DNA from: Paraspadella gotoi
Taxonomy: Eukaryota > Chaetognatha
DNA: 64,000 nucleotides
Direction: 5' to 3'
Assembly (NCBI GenBank): GCA_051294375.1
Contig: CM119270.1
Span: 8,605,213-8,669,212 of the forward strand
Part shown: positions 36,313 through 48,300 of the stretch, one piece after another
How the letters are laid out: every line of letters begins with the position of its first letter
Numbering within the stretch: the first letter of the stretch is position 1
Position numbers and translations under genes: made by a program
The notes under the pieces: generated by a model
The model's database searches: none
What the model saw: the letters and a program-made list of their open reading frames with translations, nothing else
What the model was told of the DNA's origin: nothing

Positions 36313-39300
36313 TGGAGAGAAAGAAATAGAATAAATCCTCGAAAATCTCGGATGAAATATGGGATTTTGTATTGAAAAAAAGCGCGGAATAAATGGTAAT
36401 AATAAAAAGTTTTTAGAAGGAAAAAAATAATCAGAATTTTTCAAAAACAAAACGATTACGCAAGAGATCGGACAGAGAGGGACAGACACACACAGAGAGA
36501 AAAGAGAGAGAGAGACAGCCGCTGCAGAAAAAAGAGAGAGAGAAAGAGCGATATATAATAATTAAAAGAGAGAGAGAGAGAGAAGCTCTACAGCCCCTTT
36601 ACTCGTTAAAGAATCAGCAGTACTATGGCGCCGGACGTAGCGTGAGCTCTTCTTTACTCAAAGGACCCGGGTTCGCACCCTGTTCGCGGCATCGTTTTTT
36701 ACATTAGTGAGCCCACATTATATCTAAAACTTTTTTTGTAAAAAAAAAAAAAAAAAGAGAGAGAGAGAGAGAAAGAAGCTGGACAGACGCTGCAGAGCCG
36801 GAACTCGTTTTTAGACAAATCAGAAGAAGCAGTGACGGAGAAAAGAGAGAGAGGAGAGAGAGCGGACATATATTTAAAAAAAGAGAGAGAGAGCGACATA
36901 TAATTAAAACGTTTTTGTTTTGTAAATAAAACAAACAAATACGAATATTGGTATGAAACATGAGAATTTTAAAGATCTTGATCTTAAAAGCCATATATGA
37001 AATTTCAACTCCCTATGATATCACACTTTCAGAAGCCATGATTGCAAAAAAGCGTGACCGAAAGCTAAACCGAATCAAAATCTAGTAATGTTATATTTGT
37101 TTGTTTTGATAAAATGTAAACAAAACATTTAATAACTGTCCTGACTCAATTTTAAGGACATCGATGATGACAAGCTGAATATTAATTATAATTAATTATT
37201 AAAATTAATTAATTAATTAATAATCTATTAATTAATTAATTAATAATCAATTAATTAATTAATTAATTAATCTAATAATTAATTAATTATCGTAGGCAGA
37301 TCCGACATTGTTTGCTCAAACTTGTTTCATTTAAACTCATTTCCACTCGGACGATTCCATTGAAACTTTATATCCAGCTCAATCACACACTTCCCTACCC
37401 ACACACAAAATTTCATTCCAATCCATCCATCCAATCACGAGTGTTTTTTGCTAAGGTGGGACGGACGGACGGACGGACAGACGGACGGACGGACATCAAT
37501 TTTTTTGCATAATTTATCATAATTCGATGTTCTGACATGATATAAGTTAGTGCCCGACAATATTGAGGGGGCGGACCGACGGACCGACAAAGTGAATTAT
37601 AGAGTCGGGATCTGCTGATAAGCAGATCCGACTAAAAAGAGAGAGAGAGAGAGAACGACATATAATTAAAACGTCTTAGTTTTGTAAATAAAACAAACAA
37701 ATCCGAATACTGATATGAAACATGACAATTTCAAAGATCTTGATGATGGGAAGCCATATCTAAATTTTTAACTCCCTATGATATCACACATTTAATAGAA
37801 TCAATGTTAAAAAAGCGTGTCGCCAACGATAACGACGACGACGTCACAAAGAAGCTGAGCCTTTGCTTAATCTCGCCAAGACGGGCTTTGGCCAGTCTGG
37901 CGAGATAAAAAGAAATTTCAACAAAAATCATAACTTATCATCCTATTCGCTGCTTACCGCTGACTGCTTGCGCCGCCTTCAGGAAATTCTAAAACTATAA
38001 AGAATAAAAGACGGAATTCCAATGCAGTTTGTGCCATAAATACAAATACAATTTAAAGATGTTTGTTATACATAAATTTCCTAGTCATATAGTCATGTGA
38101 TCATAGGGAAATGTAAAAAAAAAGTCACTGCGGCGCAACACATTGGATTGACCGATCTTGTTTACATAACAATCTGATCCGATTGGCTTCCTTATAGGTT
38201 TCTGAGTCCTACAATGTTGGTTAAGCAAGAAAAGCAAAAATTAACATTTTTTAAAAAATATCTCTTTTTAACAGTAAAAATAATTGAAAAATTATAAGGG
38301 AAAAAGAGGGAGGAAAATGTAAGCATTAGGATAGCGCCTTTCCCTCTCATTTTTAAAATAAAATTTGACTATGGACTGCTTTGAAAAATCATTGATTCAT
38401 TAGTAGAATCGAATGGCATAAAAATAAAAATATAAAAATAATTCTACAACAAATTGCTTTATACTAATTTACAATCTACTGTGCCTGTGATGTCTCTCTA
38501 ACAACAAATAAATATCTATATTCTCCTGTTAGGTTTGCAGCTGATAAAAAACGCTTCTTTCCGGGGTCAAGCTGGGGCTGGCTTGATTTCATAACCCTTA
38601 TTTTGGGAATTATAAACATTATCACCGTGCCAATACAGGCTAATTGGATTGGGAGTGAAAACTGCCGCGTTGCAAGGGAAACTCAGGGGCAAACAGTTGA
38701 TATTAGGTAATTAAATACATTAGATACATTCTTTTACTATTTAGGCGACTGCTATTTCAGAATTCTGAAGGATTTTGTATTTATCTTTGTTTTTAATTGT
38801 AACAAATCTAACTTTTCAAAAGAGTTTAACTTTAATATTTATAACTATCACTTAAACTCATACTTTTGACAAAATCTTGCCACAGCAACTATTAATAAAC
38901 ACTATGAAAATGTTTACCAATAATTTTCCTAATGTACGAGGGTGATTATTATAATTATCAAATAGTATTTAAATTTTCTTTTTTCAGTCGAAGCTCTTTT
39001 TTCATTCGCATTCTTCGTCTAGTTCGATTTCTGAGACTATTTCGGCTTCTCCGCATTTGCTTGCCAGAATCTTCTTCCATCGTCCAAAACATAAGAGACA
39101 AGGCCTTTTACAAGTGAGGCATATTACTTTGAATTTTTATATTAATGTACTTTGTACTTTATATTTGTATTCTTAGGGTATTTGCCAAAGCCGCGGGTAT
39201 GACAGAAGCTCAAGATTTTATTGCGGATAACTTGAAGCACAATATGATTGCCCCGTCCTCACTTATCGTTGATGGCATAACTGCCAGAGTTCACGCTAAC

Positions 39301-42300
39301 CGTTTCGTCGGATACAAGTGTTTTACAAGTGTTATAATTAATAATCTTTTTGCTTTATTAGTCGGATCTGCTTATCAGCAGATCCCGACTCTATAATTCA
39401 CTTTGTCGGTCCGTCGGTCCGCCCCCTCAATATTGTTGGGCAGTCACTTATATCATGTCAGAACATCGAATTATGATAAATTATGCAAAAAAAACGATGT
39501 CCGTCCGTCTGTCTGTCCGTCCGTCCGTCCTTAGCAAAAAACACCAATTACTCGTGATTGGATGGATGGATTGGAATGAAATTTTGTGTGTGGGTAGGGA
39601 AGTGTGTGAATGAGCTGTATATGAAGTTATATCTTGAAAACTATTATATTAGTGAATACTAATCTATAGTTATTTTTATTTTTGCATAAATATAGTAGCC
39701 CAGTCAGCTTATTTTGTATATAGTACTACCCTTATAAGCTTATATAATGTCAAATTTCAAAATAGTTTTTAAATTCTGAGAACAGATTCAGATTCCTTGT
39801 TGAAAGTTGATAAAAGAAAATATAACTATTTTTTTAAATTGTTAAAATATGTAGGTTAAAATTACAAAAAACTATATTTTTAAGCTCAAAATTAAAAGTC
39901 GGCATCTTAAATATAGTTTTTTAGATTTTTGACCAACTTAATAAAACAATTTTTAAAAAAGAATTATACTTTCATATATTAACTTTTTGCAAGGAATCCA
40001 AATCCGATCTTAAAATTTAAAAATTTGTATTTTGAAATTTTAGCCATTATAATTTATATACTATGGTGAACTAATATCCATTAACTGTTCATCAGCGGCC
40101 ATTGGTGCTGGAGGCAAGTCATTCGCTTCTCAACCCAAAGGTCTGGGGTTCTAGCCCGGTGGCTGCCTAGCAGTTAAGAGAGACAGGGCGCTTAACCCGC
40201 CTGTAACATGGTGTTACAGCCTGATCCAAAGTTCAGGGACTGCTTATATTGAACGGTTCTGTCATTAACACATCACAATTATCACTGATGTTCATTGGTG
40301 AGCCCGACTTTTGAACACAACAGCAACAACACTTTCAGGCGACAGGCCTCAATCTGGCGATGCACTTTCCGCCAGCAACACATCAGGCAACATGCCTTAA
40401 CTTGGTGACGCACTTTCCACCAACAACAATTCACTGAAGAGACGCAACTGACTTCTCCCTACGGGAGGGGGGGATGAATGGTGGACTAAAATCCACCAAC
40501 CGTTCATCAGCAGTCATTGGTGCTGGAGGCAAGTCATTCGCCTCTCAACCGAAAGGTCCGGGGTTTTAGCCCGGTGGCTGCCTAGCAGTTAAGAGGGACG
40601 GGGCGCTTAACCCGCCAGTAACATGGTGTTACAGCCTGATCCAAAGCTCAGGGACTGCTTATATTGAACGGTTCGGTCATTAACACATAACAATTATCAC
40701 TGTCTCTTCAATACTTATTATTATATATTTATTTGGGCAAAATGATTTTTGTTTCACAACGAATTTTATTTTATCATATAAACGTACATGTTTCGGCTTT
40801 GGATACAAGCCTTCTTCAGCGTCAATGATTTGTGAAAATTTGTACAGTTTTTTGTGTGAAAGAAGGGAGAGAGAGAGAGAGAGAGAGGGCAAAGTTTCCA
40901 ACACAGAGTTGAGAAAAAAGAATAGTGGCGTGTCATTGGTTGAGAGGACAATTGAACCGAATATGTTATTATCGGGCTAGGGAGGCTTCCTTGCGGAAAC
41001 ATTCCAAGTGCTACTCGAATGTCTCTTTGGCCTGATACGCCTGCCAGCTGCCCTCTTCTCGCCTGCTGACGAGGTGGGCGGTTGTCAGTTCTTGCCACTT
41101 TTGTGACAGGAGTGCTGGACTCCTCCCCCTCCTCCTGAAGCCGTCGTTTTGGTCGACGCTCGGTCCCCAGAGAGAGGGATTGAGTTCCTACCAGTCGAAG
41201 AGGAGAGGCATCGCCTGCCCATTGCCTGCGTAAGGGTCTCCGCCTGTCACGTTGAGTAGCAACAGGGGAATCATTGTGCGGACGTGGTGGAGGCGGGGCT
41301 TCCACCACGCTTTTTATAAGCGAATCATAGTTGGAGGGAGGTCGAATCGTCCTCCATCACGGTTCAAAGAGGTTCAAGAGCTTTGATATAGATGCCTCCC
41401 TAATACCTCTTGAGAACCAGTTCGGGTCATGGGACAGCACGAGACAGTCTGACTCTCTAAATGAGTGGCCAGTGTTTGCTGTGTGCTCAGCAACAGCGGA
41501 CAGGAGTGCCCGCGAGCGTCACGGTAGGGTTTCGTATATTGAGGATTTTACCGTAACGCCGTGAGCGAGCTAGTGTTTTCTGACCTGCTATTTATTATAA
41601 AGATTCGAAGAATGTAAAAATTAGTAATATTTATATGTGAGTTATTCAGTAGAGACGATGAGCAAGCTAGCGTGAGACGTGAAGCACAGTAGAAGGGAGA
41701 CATAAAGCAAGTCGAAGGAGATCAAGATAAGGCAAAAGTCGAAGAGCTAAGCTCGAAGGGAGACTATTATCTAGAAGATAGCAATCAAAAAACATCTAAA
41801 GATACTTATAATAAAAAAAAATAAAGTCAACTTTAAGCTTAACCATAAAATTACAAATATCATTTTAAATGCTTAACGCATCGTCACGAAATCATTGGTA
41901 ACTTATCCTCTTAGTTTTAGGTAAGCACATCTCTTTTATATCTTGTTAAGGCACAATCATAAGGACTAACCAATCAGAGAGACGACGTTTAAAATACTTG
42001 ATCAAACAGATACTTCGTAAGCAACAAAATACGAATTCAATAATAAAAAGGGCATCAAACAACCGACGAGAGACTATCTCGTAACAAATAAATTTAACAT
42101 CGTATGTTGCTAGAACCGATCCGTCAGAGACTTCCTGTCTCGCCCACGTAGCTGCTGTGACAGGGTTGGTTGCCCGCTCACTTTGAGCTCTATCTTAATT
42201 CTTAATTTCTAACTTTATAACAATCTTCTACACTAAATGTATCTTTCACTTTCACATTTCATTTCACCTTCACTTATTTATTTATTAAATAGTTAATTGT

Positions 42301-45300
42301 TAATAACAGTTAAAAACTTATATTGTTGTACATTTGAAATGTAATATTATTTTCTCTCTCCCTGTCTCTCTCTCTCCCTCTCTCTCTCCCTCTCTCTCTC
42401 TCTCAATCTCTCTCACTCTGACCATTTCATTTCTTATTCAAAACTAAAATCTCTATCTGTCCTCATTCTTAACCTGTCCTACCACACCCTTGACCACTAT
42501 TCTTTTTTCTCAACTCTGTGTTGGAAACTTTGCCTCTCTCTCTCTCTCTCTCCTCTCCCCTTCTTTCACACAAAAAACTGTACAAATTCACAAATCATTG
42601 ACGCTAAGAAGGCTTGTATCCAAAGCCCAAACATGTACGTTTATATGATAAAATAAAATTCGTTGTGAAACAAAAATCATTTTCCCAAATTAAATGTAAC
42701 AGAAAAAGAAAGGTTATTACCACTATATATTTATTATATAATATATATAAATGTAGCTCACTGGTGCCCACTAATGTATGAAATTAAAAAATAAATTTAC
42801 CAAAGTATTCTTAATGGTTTTTATTTTCACGTTTTATATGCTAAATTTTAATTTTCTAAAATTTTATCATTTTCACATCACTCTAATGGTCAGTATTTTT
42901 TTCATTGAATTAGTTCATAAATAATGAGTTTCCAAGGAAAAAGATTGTTGTATGGACTAAAATCCACCAACCGTTCATCAGCGGCCATTGGTGCCGGAGG
43001 CAAGTCATTCGCCTCCCAACCCAAAGGTCTGGGGTTCTCGCCCGGTGGCCGCCTAGCAGTTAAGAGGGACGGGGCGCTTAACCCGCCTGTAACATGGTGT
43101 TACAGCCTGATCCGAAGCTCAGGGACTGCTTATATTGAACGGTTCTGTCACTAACACATATCAATAATTACTATCTCTTCAGTTATTACAATCGATTTAA
43201 TTCTACTATCTCTATCAGCTACGTCGCTCAACTCTCAGCTCAGAATCCACCCGTAGAGGTATCTCTACGGACTCGGCATGCGGCCACCAGAATTCTTGAT
43301 GTCGTGTCTCATCGCGTTAGGCTCCTCTATGTTCACGGAGTATTGGAGGATTCCGAAAAGGTGCGGCTATTCTTCAGCCCAACTTTTTATCTTGCAAGCC
43401 TTTGGCACTTCAAGATATACGTATGAGAAAACAATGCCGGATCTGTTCACGATAATTTAGCGGTAAGCAGCTAAGCAGATGATTAACCCGCCAGTAGGCT
43501 TAGGCCTGCTGCCAGATTCAAAGCTCTGGACTACATGAACATGCTGTCTCGCTGTCGCCACGAGGTGACACCGCTGCGGGTGTGGCGCCCTGTAAAACCA
43601 GCCTCTTCAAGCGGTGATTAAGGATAAAAAGCTAATCAGATGATTTACCAACTCTGCCCTAATTTAGATACCTCATATGACAGCTAATTTTAAATTATTT
43701 TTTATATATTTTCATGCCAGTCCCTGGAGGATGCTCTCAATATTCACTAGCAAAAACAGTTTTAAAGTTCCTACAATAGTTTCCGAGATATAGTCATAAA
43801 CGTCAGCCTCGAAAGGCAAAATTTTTCAGAATAAAATTTTCTAGTTTCTCTAAAGATTTCTGACGCGCTATTTGAAAAAAAAGAGAAAACGTTTCGCTGA
43901 TTTCTACAAGCATTTGCCATAAATGAGTTATACAACTGAATGTGATATGTCTCTAAATAACAAAAAATTTGCCGAAATTTTTATTTAACAAAGCTTTGTA
44001 TTGCGTAGTTCAAATCCTTAGTTCTTTAACAGAAAGAAAAAAGGTAGCAAGGTGGTTGCGGTATCAAATTAAAGCCCTAATCATGGGACACCTTTTTAAA
44101 ATAGTTTTAATAAATTTTATCCCCAAATATTTATACAGTTTTTTACAAAATTTATGGAGGAATCTACCTAATTATATATCGTTTAAAAATGAGGTGCAAG
44201 GAATTAAAAAAAAAAATCATGAAATTAATAACAGTTATGAAATACTCTTAAGGAAACATTGGACAACATCTTAGAGCGAAAGCGACTGGACCTTTGCCAC
44301 ATGCCGCCGCGTTTAGAGGAGATGCCACTTGAAGATGTTTTCCGCACGATTCCTTGGCTGGAAGGATTTAAGATGGCACAGAGATTTATTCATCAGGAGG
44401 CAACAGTCATTAAATTTAAAGAGGGCGAGGTGCTCAACCAAACTTTTAGATATGAGGTAATGTAAGAATGAATATAATGATTGAAATACTGTTCATGATG
44501 ATTATGCTACAATTCTTTTTAAAACTTGTCTTTCTGTATAAAAAGTTTACAGTATGGCAATGGGGAGACATGTGTGATGCCCGGGGGGTGAGGCATCTCC
44601 GACAGCTGTCGCACAGGGCTCTGAACCTGCAGTGACAACCCCATGTCACTGGCGTGAATATGCCGACACCATCACACTTTAAGCAACGTGACCGTGAGGG
44701 GACAGAACCAGGAACTCACGGTCGGAGAACGAGCACTTAGGTTTCCAAGCTAATGGGACGAGCAGATTTTTACCAAGCTATACGGGAGGCGAATTTAGTA
44801 TTCGCCACAATAAAAAGTTTTTCTGGTATGGTCTCGTCATTTAATTGAGAAAAAAATATATTATAGGGAATTTATATTTTGGCCCATGGATATGTTTTGC
44901 TGAAGGGATTGAAAGGCCTCATCCGTGCCATAGTGGTCAATGGTCTTAAAAAAGAATACAGTGGTACTAAATTAGACATATTTGGCAGGTTGAGTCTAAA
45001 CTGTGCTTTGCCACAGCTTTAACAATCAATTCTTTAATTTTTCTATAAAAAAAATTTGGGTATTATTTTTCTCCAGCTGGCCAGATTACATTCCATTCTT
45101 GTATCTCAAGTACCTGCTTCGCCGCGGTCCCTCTGCTTCTTACATTGAGCAGGGATTTGGGGCCGAGATAAGAAACGACATGTTGCAGATGGAATTTGCA
45201 TTCGTCACCCGCGGATACGTTATAAACGAGATAAATATGCTCATGCCAAACATTACTGTTTGCAAGGCAATCTGCAAGACACCAGTCATAGCTTATTACT

Positions 45301-48300
45301 TGCCGGTTATAAGATAACATTTACAATAATTCTAATTATGGACATGTACTAGTATGCTTAGAACTTTTTGGTAGTTGGGTATTAATTGGGTAAGGACTCT
45401 CGGGCTTTATTTATTTATGATCCATGATTTAAGGCGGCAAAAGCAAGTATTCTCTTAAAGAAGTTTGCCTATCGCTTCGAAAACCTCGAGGCTCGGCTGT
45501 GGAAGGATCTGGCAATGGACTATTATCATGAACTGCCGAACGAGCCGCTCGATCTGGCATCACTAAGGCGGGGATTCGTCGTATTCATGGATGAAGATCA
45601 CAAAAAATCCAGTGGGGAAAGAGTCAAATAATAATTATAATCATTACTAAGTTATCAATCGATAATATTATTTTAATTACCATGATGGGAAAAAAAAGTG
45701 CCGCCGTTTGGAAAAGCCAGTTAATTTTATTGTCAAATATAATTTTTGGCTAATAAATAAGTTTTAATAGGTAATATGACCTCCCTAAGACTGAATAAAA
45801 TGATTATTTCTCAACAGTATCAAATTATTCAATGCATTCAAATAATTCCAAAAGAGGTTGTCTCTAACTGTTTTCACTTCTTTTTGATTAAGAGATTATT
45901 ATATCTCTGACATGATATTTTTTATCAGATTTGGGGTAAAAAATGGTCCTTAGCAAGCGGTGAAAAAGATTGATTCTCTATAAAGTAAACCAGGCTTGAG
46001 TTGTTGCTGCATAATGTGATAATTCATTGTCTTTCACTTCAGTAAAATATTTAGTTGATACTTGATTCCGATAATACATCCAAAGGCAAATAAAAATGAT
46101 AACTTTGCTTACAGAAAGGTTACCTGGAACCTTATAACTTTTATTGATACTTTACAATTTAAAAATAATATTCTGTAACATCTATAGCATCAATGTATTT
46201 TTAATATTGCTCTTTTTTGACATATGAATTAAGATTCATTCCTGAATCTATCCTAATGGAGATAATGCAATAACCATTTGACGTGAGACTAAGAAAAGGC
46301 AGGGATTTTTAATAGTATGATGAAGACTCGTACCACTAAGAGTCGAAACATGTACAATATTAAAAATAAAATTGCTATTCCAACGAATTTTTCGTTTCAT
46401 CTCGAGATTCTTACATTAAAATGCCGAAAAATAACTGGAAAGTAACTTTTTTTCCCATCATGGTAAAATAGATAATTTGATAATTTGATCTTGAACAATT
46501 TTTTAGCTTTGGAAAAAGTTACGTTCACGATGGATTACACCAACTTTCACTCAGCAATGTTACTGGAGGGGACAGCTTATCTTCCGACATTAGAGAAGGC
46601 GATAATATTTGGCTTTATTTAGTTATTTAAAAGTCTAAGTTCTAGTGTTTTTTAGTAGTGCTGCGAGTACTGTTATTAAATGAGACTCAATGTTTAAAAT
46701 TTTAAAATTTTTAGCAATTTTTAATGAATAATTTAATAATAAACAAATTTTCATGAATATTATTTCGAGTTTTGACTCTATCAGAATTGTGTATTACCCC
46801 TTTAGTATTATCACAATACTAAATAGAAATGCGGTCACGTGTATAGTACTCGGTTGTTTTTAGCTCACTTTAGAAAGTCAATGCGGCGCAACACGTTGAA
46901 CTTGCCAGTTCTTGTTTCCATTTCAGACCATCACAGGTCCTTGCGAGATGCCAAGAGGTGAACAGTTCATGGAATTTACAGAAAAAAAAGCATCAGGTTT
47001 GAAAGAGCATATTTTTATTAAAAAAATGAATCAGTTATGAATTATTAATAATTATCAGTATTAGTTTGAATTCATAATTTTAAAAATTAAACAGAAGGGA
47101 CAAACAACAGTTCACATTTCACAGCTATAAAAATATTATTGTTAAGACGCTAACCGATCAAATTAAATATTAATGGGAACAGCATAAAAAAAAATCCCGT
47201 TATCGAAGTTTATAATTATGTTGAGGCGGCCCGTCTCGAAGAGCTGAATAATTTTCTGTCTGAGAGAACAAAGAGTAGTATCTTCTTCAAACTCGAATGT
47301 CTATTCTCTCAAAAAACATCGTTTTTATAGCATGAAAAAGGCATGCCGCAAAAACATTACAAAATAAAGGGAAAGACATGCCCGGACAGAAAAGGCATGT
47401 CTGGACAGAAAAGTCATGCCCAGACCCAAACCGACAATGAGCTGACGCAATATTTACCAAAAAAAAATGACACCTCGCGTCGCGAGAGGAAAACTAAAGA
47501 TAGAGACTATGATAATGACAAAGCAATGATACAGGAGCCGACGAAGGAAAATTAGTTTGTAATCGGCATCTTCAATGTTAAAATATTTTTTTTTAGTCGG
47601 ACTCTATAAGCCACTTTGTCGGTCCGTCGGTCCGCCCCCTCAATCTAGTCGGGCATTCACATATATCATGTCAGAACATCGAATTATGATTAATTAAGCA
47701 AAAAAAAAATGATGTCCGTCCGTCCGTCTGTCTGTCCGTAAAAAACACCAATTACTCGTGGATAAATGGATGGATTGGAATGAACTTTTGTGTGTGGGTA
47801 GGGAAGTGTGTGATTGAGCTGGATATAAAGTTTCGATGGAATCGTCAGAGTGGAAATGAGTTTAAATGGAAAAAACAAAAAAACCTGTTTCACTAATTGA
47901 TTATAGTTCTTTTGCTCTTTATATTAAATGTAAATGCAAGATGTATTATTAATTATAAAAAACTAATTAATCAGTCAATTATTCCATAAATTATTCAATC
48001 AATCAATTTAGCTATCTATTAATTGATTATTCAATCAATCAAGCGATCAATCAATCAATCAAATCAATTGTTATCGGCATAAATTTTTGTCGTCGCCATC
48101 GACGTTGTTATTGCTTTTGAGTTTTGTCGTGGTTAGTGATAAAAAGACTTAAAAACAAACATTTCGGATCAAATTAATTAATTAATTGCCTGATCGCATG
48201 ATATACGTGAATGCCCGACAAGATTCAGGGGGCGGACCGACGGACCGACTAAGTGAATTATAGAGTCGGGATCTGCGGATGGCAGATCCGACTAAAAATA

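Noticed and set aside
40766-41308. 180-codon minus-strand frame as a host gene
   Set aside because: Its C-terminus runs into the inverted-repeat arm and (GA)n core, so it is part of the repeat element; no domain recognised.
43969-44274. 101-codon plus-strand frame as an exchanger exon
   Set aside because: It is AT-rich with random composition, and the phase from e13 fits directly to the acceptor at 44252.
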